A stretch of 64,000 bases of DNA from Psychrobacillus soli (GCF_006861775.1 NZ_VDGG01000015.1:31866-95865); one strand, 5' to 3'; shown: positions 19,645-29,979, numbered from the stretch's first letter. The notes: a model not told the origin generated them from the letters alone. Numbers and translations: made by a program.

Positions 19645-20211
19645 CTAAACCCTTAACGAGCCACGGAATCCCCTTGCAGCATAGTAGGAGTCTGCTCCAT
19701 TGTGGTACACAAAGACTGTATCGTAGCGACAATCACAAAACAAGGCTCCACCCAATTTTCTAATATTATCAGGTGTTTGCACCCAGCTCGACGTTTTCAA
19801 ATCGAATTTTCCAAGTTTCTGCAAATCCCGATATTGTTTTTCCGTTAAAAGTTCAATGCCCATCGCAGTTGCCATATCAATGGCGCTATTTTCGGGTTTA
19901 TGTTTTTTTCTTGACTCCAATGCTTCCTGGTCGTAACAGACGCTTCTGCGACCTTTAGGACTTTCTGCGGAACAGTCATGGAAAATATATTCGTTATTCT
20001 CTTTGTCATAACCAACAACATCCGGTTCCCCTTCTGTTTTTTCCATTTCATTGAGCGACCAAAGTTTTTCGATGTTCTTTTCCAGCTTCGCTTGAACTTT
20101 ACTCCATTCAATCCCGTCATGACGGTTCATATTTTTCTCAAAACGTTCTTTTAATACGCTGAGTAGTTCTTCCCGTTGTTCTAGTGGCAACTCCAAATTT
20201 TGCTTTGTCAT
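19645..20211 (-). CDS. DUF4256 domain protein
   Basis: 188 residues matching the DUF4256 family in length and in the motifs RHDGIEWSKVQAKLE near 33, HDCSAESPKGRRSVCYD near 77 and a C-terminal YVYHNGADSYYAARGFRG-like stretch (here FVYHNGADSYYAARGFRG). The function is not established. It is soluble, with no cofactor motif recognisable. The gene starts at an ATG behind GGGTGAAAC, 30 nt after the dihydrouridine synthase gene, so both may share a transcript. Confidence 0.82.
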   Translation of the reverse strand: MTKQNLELPLEQREELLSVLKERFEKNMNRHDGIEWSKVQAKLEKNIEKLWSLNEMEKTEGEPDVVGYDKENNEYIFHDCSAESPKGRRSVCYDQEALESRKKHKPENSAIDMATAMGIELLTEKQYRDLQKLGKFDLKTSSWVQTPDNIRKLGGALFCDCRYDTVFVYHNGADSYYAARGFRGSLRV

Positions 20212-20241
20212 ATTAGTTTCACCCTTATTGTTTTTACTCGT

Positions 20242-21213
20242 TTATATACTAGATTGTTCTTTTTCAAAGTTATCAAGCAATGTACGCACTTCATCTGTGG
20301 ATTTCGTGTTCATCAATTGATTTCTTAATTCGCCAGCTCCACGGAATCCTTTGACATAAATTTTGAAAAAGCGATGTAGTGCCGTGATGGAACGTGGTAA
20401 TTCTGCTGAATACTGATCTTGAAGATCCAGTTGGAATCTTAGAAGATCAAGGTATTCCGTAGTGCTATGCTCTTTTTGCTCTTTTTCAAAAGCAAAAGGA
20501 TTTTTAAAAATACCTCGCCCAATCATAACTCCATCAACACCATATTTCTCAACAAGCTCTAGCCCAGTTTGACGGTCAGGAATATCTCCATTGATTGTTA
20601 GCAACGTATTTGGGGCTATTTCATCCCGTAATTTTTTAATGTCAGGGATCAGTTCCCAATGCGCATCTACTTGGCTCATTTCTTTTCTTGTACGTAAATG
20701 AATAGAAAGATTCGCAATATCCTGTTTGAAAATATGTGTTAGCCACTCTTTCCACTCGTCAACTTCGCTAAAACCAAGTCGTGTTTTCACACTGACAGGT
20801 AGTCCTCCCGCTTTAGCTGCTTGAATAAGCTCTGCCGCTACTTCCGGACGTAAGATAAGACCGCTACCTTTCCCTCTCGTTGCTACATTCGGTACTGGGC
20901 AGCCCATATTAATATCGATGCCTTTAAATCCTAGCTCTGCCATGCCAATACTCATTTGGCGGAAATATTCGGGATTATCCCCCCAAATATGTGCCACCAT
21001 CGGCTGTTCATCTTCTGTAAAAATCAAACGGCCGCGCACACTTTTCATCCCCTCTGGATGACAATAGCTATCCGAGTTTGTAAACTCTGTAAAAAACACA
21101 TCAGGTTTACCTGCTTTACTCACTACATGACGAAAAACAACATCCGTCACATCTTCCATTGGCGCAAGTACAAAAAATGGTCGTGGTAAATCACGCCAAA
21201 AATTATCTATCAT
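20242..21213 (-). CDS. tRNA-dihydrouridine synthase family protein
   Basis: FMN-dependent reduction of uridines in the tRNA D-loop. 323 residues from the ATG at 21213, giving the family-typical start [21 protein letters not shown]; the frame is open 45 codons further but that extension is unlike the family. The catalytic cysteine is C105 in [18 protein letters not shown], and the FMN phosphate-binding [13 protein letters not shown] lies near 245. The PxxVxxxGKGSG spacing and length resemble the DusB/DusC group. Which uridine is modified cannot be assigned. Confidence 0.92.
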   Translation of the reverse strand: MIDNFWRDLPRPFFVLAPMEDVTDVVFRHVVSKAGKPDVFFTEFTNSDSYCHPEGMKSVRGRLIFTEDEQPMVAHIWGDNPEYFRQMSIGMAELGFKGIDINMGCPVPNVATRGKGSGLILRPEVAAELIQAAKAGGLPVSVKTRLGFSEVDEWKEWLTHIFKQDIANLSIHLRTRKEMSQVDAHWELIPDIKKLRDEIAPNTLLTINGDIPDRQTGLELVEKYGVDGVMIGRGIFKNPFAFEKEQKEHSTTEYLDLLRFQLDLQDQYSAELPRSITALHRFFKIYVKGFRGAGELRNQLMNTKSTDEVRTLLDNFEKEQSSI

Positions 21214-21551
21214 TTTAAACTCAAATCCTCTCACTATGGGTATTACTTTAAACTCCCGGCTTAAAAATATAAAGCCACATAACTTATTATCAAACACAAG
21301 TATATTTGGATATTTCATTTGTGCAAAACTACCTACGAAAATCGACAATGTTTATTTTAACCTATATCTGTCCTGAATGGTATTTTTCTAAACCAAAATG
21401 CAGATGATAGAAACTTTTTTTATCATAACAGGTCCAACTACTTGACCGCTTCACAAGCTGTTATCACATATGGTTTATTGGTAATTACTTTGAAAACTTC
21501 ATTAAATTAGGTAGTATATAATTCAGGACAAATAGTATTGGAGGAATCAGA

Positions 21552-21992
21552 ATGGAACTTATTGTTTATTTAGCGGGTCAGATTCATGATGATTGGAGAG
21601 ATGAAGTTGCACAAAAAGCAAAGTCAAAAAATCTTCCGCTTCGTTTTGTAGCCCCGCAAACAAATCATGATCGTTCAGACAATATCGGCGAAGAAATTTT
21701 GGGAAAACAGCCATCTAATCTATATAAAGATGATGCAGCGTCAGATATTAATAATTTTAGAACTCAAGTGTTAATGCAGAAAGCAGATATCGTCATAGCC
21801 TTATTCGGAGAAAAATATAAACAATGGAATACAGCAATGGACGCTAGCATGGCCATTGCCATGAACAAGCCTACGATTATCATTAGACCTGAATCATTAA
21901 TTCACCCATTAAAAGAGCTTTCAAACAAAGCAAATGTAACTGTAGAAACCGTTGATCAAGCAATGGAGGTTATCAGTTATATTTTTGATTGA
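21552..21992 (+). CDS. ytoQ: YtoQ family protein
   Basis: 146 residues opening MELIVYLAGQIHDDWRDE, with QTNHDRSDNIGEEILG near 35 and a nucleoside 2-deoxyribosyltransferase-like fold pattern (ADIVIALFGEKYKQWNTAMD near 80). This is the YtoQ family of Bacillales; no function has been shown. A GGAGG site lies 7 nt before the ATG. The gene is transcribed alone towards the convergent ltaS-type gene. Confidence 0.85.
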   Translation: MELIVYLAGQIHDDWRDEVAQKAKSKNLPLRFVAPQTNHDRSDNIGEEILGKQPSNLYKDDAASDINNFRTQVLMQKADIVIALFGEKYKQWNTAMDASMAIAMNKPTIIIRPESLIHPLKELSNKANVTVETVDQAMEVISYIFD

Positions 21993-22013
21993 AATAAAAA
22001 AATGAAAATTAAT

Positions 22014-22060
22014 AAGGAGTAAGCAAACAAAAAATACTTTTGTTCGCTTACTCCTTTTTT
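22014..22060. terminator. Bidirectional terminator between ytoQ and the LtaS-type gene
   Basis: AAGGAGTAAGC ... GCTTACTCCTT with an inner ACAAAA/TTTTGT pairing, followed by TTTTTTAA on the plus strand and by T-rich sequence on the minus strand. It fits both convergent genes. Confidence 0.88.
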
Positions 22061-22067
22061 AATGAAT

Positions 22068-24035
22068 TTACTTTTCTTTATTATCAGTTCTTTCCGTCAA
22101 ATCCTTATTGTAATTATACTGTGAAGGATCGACTATAGTAAATCCTGTCGGTGTATAGAATCTCAATAAGTCACCATTCACGACTTTATCAGAAATTCGT
22201 AATTTATTATCTACTTCTTTTTTGTACTCATTCGCTTTTTCTAATTGATTTGCATCATTTATTGGTAAACCATTTGTAGCATCGTAAAATTTCCCATCAA
22301 TTGAATAGAAAGTAGGGCTGACATAATCATCATTTCTAAAGGCAACTATTTCATTATGCTCTTTTGATAATATGTCGGTACCAAATTGAATGTAACTTTG
22401 AGAATCAATCCCAAGTAAATGTAATAAGGTTGGAAGAAGGTCTATTTGCCCTCCGTAAGTATGATTAATCCCCCCTTGCATTCCTGGAACGTGAATAATT
22501 AATGGCACACGTTGCAAATTAGTACTTTCGTAAGGGGTGATTTCTTTTCCTATGATTTGTTCCATGGCTTTATTATGATTTTCTGAAATACCGTAATGGT
22601 CTCCATAAAAAACAAGCATACTGTTATCATATAAGCCAGATTTTTTTAATTCATCCATAAACTGTTCAATCGCTTCATCCGCATAACGAGCAGTTTGGAA
22701 ATAATTATCTACACTTGCATCTCCAGTATCAGCTTTGCTAATTGTTGATAAGTCTTGATTCATTTTATAAGGATAATGGTTCGCAACCGTTATAAATTTC
22801 GAATAGAAAGGTTGAGGTAAAGTCTTTACAAGATCTAATGATTGTTCAAAGAATGGCTTATCCAATAGACCATATTCAGCCATATCTTCTGCAGAACTAG
22901 TGTCGTAATAATTAGCATCAAAGAAATGGTCATACCCGAATGATTTATAGATCTCATTCCGATTCCAGAAACTTCCGCTGTTCCCATGAAATACAGCAGA
23001 TGCATATCCATTCTCTTTTAATATTGCAGGAGCTGCTTGATACGTATTCTGACCTTTTGTAATATAGGCAGATCCTTGTGGTAAACCAAATAAAGAGTTT
23101 TCAAGCATAAATTCAGCATCTGAAGTTTTACCTTGAGCTGTCTGATGGAAGAAGTTATCAAAGTATAATGTATTTTCATCTTTAGTTAATGAATTTAAGA
23201 ATGGTGTTACTTCTTCACCGTTTAATTTATAGTCCATCAAAAAGCTTTGGAATGACTCCAAATGAATATAGATGACGTTCATATCTTTCGCTACGCCAAA
23301 AAATTCTTTATTAGGTTCCGCATAGTTAGATTTTGTAAAGTTAATAACTTCTGTTATATCATCGCTATCAGCTAAAGCCCTTTTTGAAGACGCCTTAATA
23401 GTTTCTGTAGCGTCATATATCGTATAGTTATACATACCTAAATACTTAACAATATAGTTTCTATCAAAACCACGAGTTAATAGCTGCGGACGATCAGCAT
23501 TAGCTAGTCCTAAATTTAAAGCAGATATCCCTAAAGCAAAAGCAATCACTGGAATTGCTTTTTTGTATCTAACTCTACTATTATCTTTTTGTATTTTTTT
23601 AGATAAACATAAGTAAATCAACAAAAATACATCAACAAAGAACAATATATCGTAGGGTTTTAATAAAGAGATAATACTGCCGCCTAAGTCTCCAAAGTTT
23701 TGTGTTTGAGAAATCGTTGGCAATGTAATAAAGTCACTGAAAAATCTATAATAAACTGCATTTGCATATAAAAGCATGGACATGAGTGAGTAAATTACAA
23801 CAAGTGATGTATATTTCCTCGGCCCTTTGAAAATGAATGAAAATCCAAGAAACAACATAGCTGAACCGAGAGGATTTAAAAGTAAAAGGAATTGTTGTAG
23901 GAATCCTTCTACCCCTAAGTTAAATTGTGTTACTTGTGTGATATATGTTTTAATCCATAGCATGAAAACGGCAACTAAATAAAAGCCAAAAAACTTATTT
24001 AAAAAGGCACCCTTTTTAATATTTAAACTATCCAT
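22068..24035 (-). CDS. Lipoteichoic acid synthase-type membrane sulfatase (LtaS family)
   Basis: Polymerises or primes glycerol-phosphate chains of lipoteichoic acid outside the membrane. 655 residues: five N-terminal membrane helices (about 14-180), an ALGIS ... ANAD signal-peptidase-like site near 180, then the extracellular sulfatase-fold domain. The metal ligand E260 (HLESFQ) and the catalytic threonine T304 in GKTSDAEF are present, as are YHFD-like FYGDHYGISENH near 480 and YGG(Q)xD further on. Paralogues (LtaS, YfnI, YqgS, YvgJ) cannot be separated by eye, so no symbol is given. GGAAGGTG precedes the ATG. Confidence 0.92.
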   Translation of the reverse strand: MDSLNIKKGAFLNKFFGFYLVAVFMLWIKTYITQVTQFNLGVEGFLQQFLLLLNPLGSAMLFLGFSFIFKGPRKYTSLVVIYSLMSMLLYANAVYYRFFSDFITLPTISQTQNFGDLGGSIISLLKPYDILFFVDVFLLIYLCLSKKIQKDNSRVRYKKAIPVIAFALGISALNLGLANADRPQLLTRGFDRNYIVKYLGMYNYTIYDATETIKASSKRALADSDDITEVINFTKSNYAEPNKEFFGVAKDMNVIYIHLESFQSFLMDYKLNGEEVTPFLNSLTKDENTLYFDNFFHQTAQGKTSDAEFMLENSLFGLPQGSAYITKGQNTYQAAPAILKENGYASAVFHGNSGSFWNRNEIYKSFGYDHFFDANYYDTSSAEDMAEYGLLDKPFFEQSLDLVKTLPQPFYSKFITVANHYPYKMNQDLSTISKADTGDASVDNYFQTARYADEAIEQFMDELKKSGLYDNSMLVFYGDHYGISENHNKAMEQIIGKEITPYESTNLQRVPLIIHVPGMQGGINHTYGGQIDLLPTLLHLLGIDSQSYIQFGTDILSKEHNEIVAFRNDDYVSPTFYSIDGKFYDATNGLPINDANQLEKANEYKKEVDNKLRISDKVVNGDLLRFYTPTGFTIVDPSQYNYNKDLTERTDNKEK

Positions 24036-24612
24036 TTTTTCACCTTCCTATTATTCTAAAAATTAATATTTACATTAAAACATTAATTTGGTAAAATATA
24101 GTTTTTCATATTTTTTAAAAGCTTATATAGCCTACATCTTTTCCGGACTTCTGTCAAGGAGAAAAATCTATTGAGCTTACAATATTGAATTGTTACTATC
24201 GCAATCTTAGCTCCCTTCATTCATAAAACAACAGCAAAAGCAGACGGCCTATTAGAGGTGCATTATAGCACTTCTAAACCGTCTGCTTTTTATGTTTGAG
24301 CAAACAGATCATTGACATATGCGACCTTCCGATTCAAGTCAAACATAATAATGGCTAAATTTTTTATTGGAATTGATTACAAGTTCATGCGAATCTATTA
24401 AAATGAATAAGAATTGTACAAGATGATTCTATTTCCTTTGTGAAACAATTGTATAATCCTTATGAATTCATATTTTTCGACCACTGGAATAGAGAAAGTT
24501 TTCAACATCCTGTAACTTTATGTAAAAAAACAGGTAGAATTTGAGGTATCATTATTCTATACAATACTAATTAGATTGTTACCCTAAAATTTTCGAGAAA
24601 GGTAGGATTTAC
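24036..24612. other. 577-nt divergent intergenic region
   Basis: Non-coding space between the LtaS-type gene (minus) and the diguanylate cyclase gene (plus). It should hold both promoters, but no convincing -35/-10 pair was identified; the sequence is very A/T-rich beside ltaS. The only clear structure is the hairpin at 24236-24292. No ORF with a ribosome site was found. Confidence 0.6.
24236..24292. terminator. Orphan terminator-like hairpin
   Basis: AAAAGCAGACGG ... CCGTCTGCTTTTT with an inner TTAGAGGTGC / GCACTTCTAA pairing, making a stem of more than 20 bp. T-runs flank it on both strands. No gene ends near it: the flanking genes diverge away from it. It may end an unannotated small RNA or be left over from a lost gene. 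Confidence 0.7.
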
Positions 24613-25929
24613 ATGACTCATATAAATCAGCAAGTACTCGATTCCCTTCTAGACCAAATAGCAGTTATAAATCAAGATGGACTTATCATTGCTGTTAATA
24701 AATCATGGATTAACTTTTCTCATGAGAATGATGGTGATTTATCTACGAGTGGAATTGGGAGTAATTACCTTCATGTTTGTAAGAAAAAAGTAAGAAAGGG
24801 TATTGAATGCGTTTTAACTGGACGGAAAAGTCATTTTATTTTCGAATATTCTTGTCACTCTAAAACAGAAATACGATGGTTTTTATTACGTGCAACGCCT
24901 TTTATTAATAATGCCGATGATGATTCTTTTGTTATCGTATCCCATGTTGATATTACAAATCAGAAATTAATAGAATTCAATTTACAAAGAAGTGAGAATT
25001 ACTATCGACTGATTGCTGAAAGTTCAACTGATTTTATTTCTACCCAAACGCTTGACGGCGTGTACACATATATTTCTCATATGTGTAACCTAACACTCGG
25101 TTATGATTCTTCTGAGATGCTTGGAAAATCTGCTGAAGCGTTTATACACCCAGAAGATGTAAATTTGTTTACATCCTTACAAGATTTAATACAAAATGAA
25201 GATAAAATTCAAACCATAACGTATCGAATTCGCTGCAAAAATGGAAAGTACATTTGGTTTGAAACCAAATGTCAAGTATTTTTAGCTTCTAATGGAGAGT
25301 GTGAAGAAATCCTTTGCATTTCCAGAGATGTAACAACAGAAAAATTAAAATTGAACCAACTAGAAAGAGAAACACATCGATTACAAAAGGCCATTTTTAT
25401 TGATGAATTGACAGGTGTACATAATCGACGTTTTTTCAATAAAATTCTAAATGAGGAATATAAGAAAAGTATTCATTCTAAAAATGATTTTTCGTTATTA
25501 ATGATTGACATTGATTATTTTAAACAATATAACGATACGTACGGACACCCAAAGGGAGACCAATGCCTCTCGTTAGTCGCAAATACGTTAAAAAGTCATG
25601 TAAGCGATATAGGTTTTGTCTGTAGGATCGGTGGAGAAGAATTTTGTATTATATTACCTAACATAAACAATGATCAAGCCATCTCCTTAGCCAATAAACT
25701 TCGTTATGAAGTAGAGGAATTAAAAGTTCCGCATGCAAATTCACAAACAAGTCTTTACATAACTATAAGTATTGGCGTTGCCACAACAATTTCACATCAC
25801 TCCCCTCAAATAGATTCGAGTGAATTGTTGGTATTAGCTGACCAAGCACTTTATAAAGCAAAAGAAGATGGAAGGAATCACGTCATAAACAATGTCGTAT
25901 TCGATAATTTTAGGAGGTCAAGTTCATGA
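24613..25929 (+). CDS. PAS-PAS-GGDEF diguanylate cyclase
   Basis: Makes cyclic di-GMP. 438 residues: a first PAS at about 10-115, a second PAS with PAC at about 128-245 (LRPED-type IHPEDV and CISRDVT end), a short coiled linker, and GGDEF at 260-430. The active-site motif is RIGGEEF (GGEEF at 340-344), with the metal/GTP site DIDYFKQYNDTYGHPKGD at about 299-316. The product-inhibition RxxD motif is absent: the corresponding stretch reads HVSD. There is no membrane helix, so it is a cytosolic sensor. The last 4 nt overlap the start of the EAL gene, so the two enzymes are translated together. Confidence 0.94.
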   Translation: MTHINQQVLDSLLDQIAVINQDGLIIAVNKSWINFSHENDGDLSTSGIGSNYLHVCKKKVRKGIECVLTGRKSHFIFEYSCHSKTEIRWFLLRATPFINNADDDSFVIVSHVDITNQKLIEFNLQRSENYYRLIAESSTDFISTQTLDGVYTYISHMCNLTLGYDSSEMLGKSAEAFIHPEDVNLFTSLQDLIQNEDKIQTITYRIRCKNGKYIWFETKCQVFLASNGECEEILCISRDVTTEKLKLNQLERETHRLQKAIFIDELTGVHNRRFFNKILNEEYKKSIHSKNDFSLLMIDIDYFKQYNDTYGHPKGDQCLSLVANTLKSHVSDIGFVCRIGGEEFCIILPNINNDQAISLANKLRYEVEELKVPHANSQTSLYITISIGVATTISHHSPQIDSSELLVLADQALYKAKEDGRNHVINNVVFDNFRRSSS

Positions 25930-26912
25930 GCTGTAAAAACTGTTTAGTAACGGAATTAACATACGAAATCAGGTTTGAAAAAAATCATGATGTATCCATT
26001 ATTCAAGATATAGTTAGTCACCTATCACGTAGAAATATATGGGTAAATGTTGAGGACAAACAATTGAAAATCAAGGAATCCGGCTTAAGAGAATTTCTTG
26101 ATTTTTGTACGGATCATATGCAAAAGGAAGAAATATACTTTCGCATAGAAAATCAACAATGGCATCCACTGACTGAGATTGAAAGTTTTATTGAAACCAA
26201 TTGGATAGATGAAGTTATACAAAAAGAGTTAATTACATGCCATTTCCAACCAATAGTCGATCAAACAGAAAAAATATTTGCTTTTGAAATTCTCGCTAGA
26301 TTTCAAAATGAAAATGGGTCCATGATTTATCCGAACGAAATTTTTACTACGGCAAAAAAAAGAGGGCGATTATATGCTTTAGACCGTTTATGCAGAATGA
26401 CAGCGGTTAGATATTCAACAAAGATTAATACTAAAGCTTTTATTAACTTTATCCCTACTTCCATCTACTCACCTGAGTTTTGTTTGAAATCAACCATTTC
26501 TTTAGCCAATGAATTAGGAATAAACCCTAATCAATTTGTCTTTGAAGTGGTAGAAACCGAACAAGTAGATGACTTAGATCATTTAAAAAAAATATTAACA
26601 TATTATAAGGAGAAGGGATTTCAATATGCACTTGATGATGTTGGTGAGGGATTTAACACCATCGATATGTTATCAAGTCTGCAACCCCATTTCATGAAAT
26701 TAGATATGAAGTATGTTCAAGGTGTTGCAGTTGATTCCACTAAACAACAAATCGCTCAATCCTTTTTAAATAAGGCAATCGAAATAGGAAGCATTCCATT
26801 AGCAGAAGGTGTGGAAACAAGAGCAGACTTTGAATGGTTGAAACAAATTGGGTATCAACTTTTTCAGGGGTATTTATTTGGAAAACCAACTCCCGAACCA
26901 AAGTTAATTTAG
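25926..26912 (+). CDS. EAL-domain cyclic di-GMP phosphodiesterase
   Basis: Hydrolyses c-di-GMP. 328 residues: an N-terminal domain of about 90 residues that I do not recognise (it begins with a CKNC pair), then an EAL domain. Catalytic positions are all there: E121 in FAFEILARF (EIL for EAL), N in FINFIP, E in VVETE, the DD pair in LDDVGEG, K in KLDMKYV, E in EGVET and Q in FQGYLFG. Activity is therefore likely. Its AGGAGGTCA ribosome site lies inside the cyclase gene and its ATG overlaps the cyclase stop (ATGA). Confidence 0.93.
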   Translation: MSCKNCLVTELTYEIRFEKNHDVSIIQDIVSHLSRRNIWVNVEDKQLKIKESGLREFLDFCTDHMQKEEIYFRIENQQWHPLTEIESFIETNWIDEVIQKELITCHFQPIVDQTEKIFAFEILARFQNENGSMIYPNEIFTTAKKRGRLYALDRLCRMTAVRYSTKINTKAFINFIPTSIYSPEFCLKSTISLANELGINPNQFVFEVVETEQVDDLDHLKKILTYYKEKGFQYALDDVGEGFNTIDMLSSLQPHFMKLDMKYVQGVAVDSTKQQIAQSFLNKAIEIGSIPLAEGVETRADFEWLKQIGYQLFQGYLFGKPTPEPKLI

Positions 26913-27396
26913 TCCAGCCTGTTCTATTTGTAAGTAATTCCTTAGAATAGTAAGTAATACCAAGCATTTGAGACATTTTAACTGGTGATGGATTATTAAA
27001 TAGATTAGATTCATTGTCAAATCCTATTAATTATATCCATCGCTGTTCTTTCTAAAGATGGTCCATATCTCATCCAACTTTCTAGAGTTCGGCATCCATA
27101 GTCGATTGTTCTACTTTAAAACTTGAGTTTGTGAATGAATCTTTCAAAGACTTACGGCATCCTGCATAAAGCGAATGGCAACTTAAAGCGGCTACGTCCA
27201 TGTGGCAACGCTTGGATAACCAACATCTCATTGTTCCGAACCAATGGGGCTTCTGCTAGCACTCCCCCATTTTTACTCATCCGTTTGCCTTAAATCTAAA
27301 GGTGGGGGGCTTGACTTACCATTAATACGAGATAAATTGAATTGAAACATATAATGAAAAACTATCCAGAATTCATAAGAAAGTGGGAGGTTTCAT
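26913..27396. other. 484-nt gap with a degraded repeat
   Basis: No ORF with a ribosome site. About 27200-27260 holds a degraded copy of part of the 35.2-kb repeat: GCTAC, then TGTGGCAACGC, then ACCAACATC in the same order. Next to it an inverted pair CCCCCA (from 27265) / TGGGGGG (from 27302) could form a hairpin with a loop of about 33 nt. The first 250 nt show nothing recognisable. Confidence 0.5.
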
Positions 27397-28218
27397 ATGA
27401 ACAGAACAAAAAAGGCTTGGATTAATGCAGTCTTATTGGTAATTACATTGATCATCAACTCACTGAGTGCTATTGGCTTAATTAATGGCAACTCACAAAA
27501 AGAAGTTTCGGACAGATACTTCACTTTAATTACACCAGCACCAATTACTTTCAGCATCTGGGGTGTGATCTATTTTCTATTAGTATTATCAGTGAGCGTG
27601 ATGATCGTGAAGAAAAATGATAAGTACTATAAGAAGGCTATCGACGAAATTTCCGTACTTTTTTGGATTTCTTGTGTCATGAACATAGTATGGATTATAA
27701 GTTTTTCTTTCCTCTTGATTGGAATTTCATTGATTTTCATTTTCGGGTACGTCATCGCTCTGTCCCTTATTCTTGAGAAGCTCCTAAAGATACATGATGG
27801 AAAACACTTTATACTGCCATTGACTTTTGGAATATACACAGGTTGGCTCTTTATTGCCACAGTAGTCAATACAGCTGTGTGGTTAGTTAAAATAGAATGG
27901 AACGGTTTTGGAATCTCTCATGTGATTTGGGCAATCATTATACTTATCCTAGCTGTATTTTTAATATTTTTGGTACTTATGATAAACAAAAATGCGGTAT
28001 TTCCTTTACCTGTTGCTTGGGCATACGTTGGAATTTATCAATCTTTAAAAACAATGGAAGGATTCCAGGGAGAATATGTTCTTATTCAGTTTGTATCCCT
28101 TGCAGGTATGGTCGTATTAATTGGAATGGCCGCGATACAATTCTATTTTAATCGATTAGCTTTGCTACCACACTATTCATCCATAAACAGAGAACAGTCT
28201 TTTATTTCCAGAAAATAA
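27397..28218 (+). CDS. TspO/MBR-like (tryptophan-rich sensory protein) membrane protein
   Basis: 273 residues with seven to eight hydrophobic helices. The N-terminal region FTLITPAPITFSIWGVIYF corresponds to the P-x-P-x-x-F-x-I-W-(G/S) signature of TspO-like proteins, but the protein is longer than classical five-helix TspO (about 160) and is the large variant common in Firmicutes. The ligand and function are unknown. The start is an ATG behind GTGGGAGG. It stands alone, with a 9-bp hairpin near 28395-28415 as a possible terminator. Confidence 0.75.
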   Translation: MNRTKKAWINAVLLVITLIINSLSAIGLINGNSQKEVSDRYFTLITPAPITFSIWGVIYFLLVLSVSVMIVKKNDKYYKKAIDEISVLFWISCVMNIVWIISFSFLLIGISLIFIFGYVIALSLILEKLLKIHDGKHFILPLTFGIYTGWLFIATVVNTAVWLVKIEWNGFGISHVIWAIIILILAVFLIFLVLMINKNAVFPLPVAWAYVGIYQSLKTMEGFQGEYVLIQFVSLAGMVVLIGMAAIQFYFNRLALLPHYSSINREQSFISRK

Positions 28219-28496
28219 AAAAATATATTTGGAGTGCAGAAAGCGTACAAACATAAAAATACACAACCTCCTGGCTTGTGTTGACATCAAAAAGGAATCC
28301 GCAGACTGCACTTGTATAAGTTGGCTTTACTTAATGCACCAAGAATTAAACAGGCTTAAATAAGTAAAAAACAGGGGGTAGAAAATGGATGAAGTTCATC
28401 CACTCTCTTTTCTCCTGCGTCTCATTCATGCGTTTATCATGACATTATTTTTTGTTTTAAAAGATTTGTTTTAAATGTCAGTAGTTAATTATTGAG

Positions 28497-29894
28497 TTAC
28501 AATTTTCTCTCCAGCAGTGTCACTACTTCAACATGTGTAGTCTGCGGAAACATATCAACCGGCTGCACTTCCATCGTTTTATACCCACCATCTTCTAATA
28601 TGCGCAAATCACGAGCAAGCGTCGCAGGATTACAAGACACATAAACAACTCTTTTTGGGCGTTGTTCAATAATTGTCGTGAGTAATGCCTCGTCGCAGCC
28701 TTTTCTAGGCGGATCGACTACTAGCACGTCTGCTTTTTGACCTTCTTTATACCACTTCGGAATAACTTCCTCTGCAGGACCCGCTTCAAAATACGTGTTT
28801 GTAAATCCATTTAACTCAGCATTTCGTTTCGCATCTTCAATTGCTTGTGGAACGATTTCTACACCTAGTACTTGTTTTGCTTGCTGTGCAAGGAATAATG
28901 AAATTGTTCCTATTCCGCAATATGCGTCAATCACTGTTTCATTTCCAGAAAGCTGGGCGTAATCGAGTGCTTGTTTATATAGTACTTCTGTTTGGACTGG
29001 ATTCACTTGATAGAACGAGCGAGCCGAGATTTCAAAGCGAACGTCTCCAATTAGATCTTCGATAACTGCTTTACCCCAAACAACATTTGTTTCATCTCCA
29101 AAAATAACATTCGTATTGCGGCTATTTACATTTTGCATAATAGAAGTGACATTCGGCTCTACTTCTCGGATTAACTCGATGATAGCATCTTGTTTGGACA
29201 GTTTGGCATGCTTTGTCACAAGTACTACCATCACTTCCCCAGTTGCACGACCTTTTCTTACAACGAGATGACGTAGTTGCCCTTTTTTCGTTTCTTCATT
29301 GTAAGGAATTAAATCTAGCTCCATTGCATGTTCTTTCACTGCACGCATTAATCGATCTGATTCATCTGATTGGATTAAACAAGTATTCGTATCTGCAATT
29401 CGATGAGATTTAGATTGATAAAATCCAGCGAGTACTTGTCCGTCTTCCAAAGCAAATGGTATTTGAGATTTGTTACGGTATTCCCATGGCTTCTCCATTC
29501 CTTTAACTGGCAGTACAGGAGCATCGATTTTCCCAATTCGCTTCATGACATTTCGGACCATATTTTCTTTCCATGCGAGCTGTCCTTCATACGATAGATG
29601 CTGTAATTGACAGCCTCCGCATTCTCCAAATACTGGACATGGGGCATCTACGCGAAATGGGGAAGGCTCGACGATGTTCATTAATTTTGCGAAGCCATAG
29701 TTTTTTAATGTTTTTAGCACATGTACTTCCGCCGCTTCATTCGGCAATCCGCCCTGTATAAATAGCGGGTAGCCATCGACTTTTGCTACCCCTGCTCCGT
29801 CATGTGTTAAGTCTTCTATATGGACTGTTAACTGGTCATTCTTTTTTACTGGTGTATTCACTTTATTTCTCCGTTCCTGATTTGATTGATTCAT
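28497..29894 (-). CDS. rlmCD: 23S rRNA (uracil-C5)-methyltransferase RlmCD
   Basis: SAM-dependent m5U methylation of 23S rRNA (U747 and U1939 in B. subtilis, one enzyme). 465 residues: a TRAM RNA-binding domain at about 15-75, iron-sulfur cysteines in [10 protein letters not shown] with a later Cys near 170, and a Rossmann methyltransferase domain with [13 protein letters not shown] near 320, [10 protein letters not shown] near 395 and the catalytic cysteine in [13 protein letters not shown] near 420. Gene position next to dgkB-gat matches B. subtilis yefA. It is transcribed separately from the HAD gene. Confidence 0.95.
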   Translation of the reverse strand: MNQSNQERRNKVNTPVKKNDQLTVHIEDLTHDGAGVAKVDGYPLFIQGGLPNEAAEVHVLKTLKNYGFAKLMNIVEPSPFRVDAPCPVFGECGGCQLQHLSYEGQLAWKENMVRNVMKRIGKIDAPVLPVKGMEKPWEYRNKSQIPFALEDGQVLAGFYQSKSHRIADTNTCLIQSDESDRLMRAVKEHAMELDLIPYNEETKKGQLRHLVVRKGRATGEVMVVLVTKHAKLSKQDAIIELIREVEPNVTSIMQNVNSRNTNVIFGDETNVVWGKAVIEDLIGDVRFEISARSFYQVNPVQTEVLYKQALDYAQLSGNETVIDAYCGIGTISLFLAQQAKQVLGVEIVPQAIEDAKRNAELNGFTNTYFEAGPAEEVIPKWYKEGQKADVLVVDPPRKGCDEALLTTIIEQRPKRVVYVSCNPATLARDLRILEDGGYKTMEVQPVDMFPQTTHVEVVTLLERKL

Positions 29895-29948
29895 TATACC
29901 AAAAATTTGGCCGAAATATCATTATTGCAACTATCCGCTATTTCACAC

Positions 29949-29974
29949 AAAAAGAACCCCCACATAGAGGTCCT
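29949..29974 (-). terminator. Terminator of the HAD hydrolase gene
   Basis: On the minus strand, a 7-bp stem GGACCTC / GGGGTTC with two G-U pairs is followed by TTTTTGTG. It is 5 nt past the stop codon. Confidence 0.55.
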
Positions 29975-29979
29975 CCACA

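Noticed and set aside
19500..19650. Insertion-sequence end or attachment site
   Set aside because: The long inverted repeat here is better explained as the terminator of the DUF4256 gene; no transposase or direct repeats.
21213..21348. 45-codon N-terminal extension of the dihydrouridine synthase
   Set aside because: The extension is unlike the family, and the domain begins right after the ATG at 21213.
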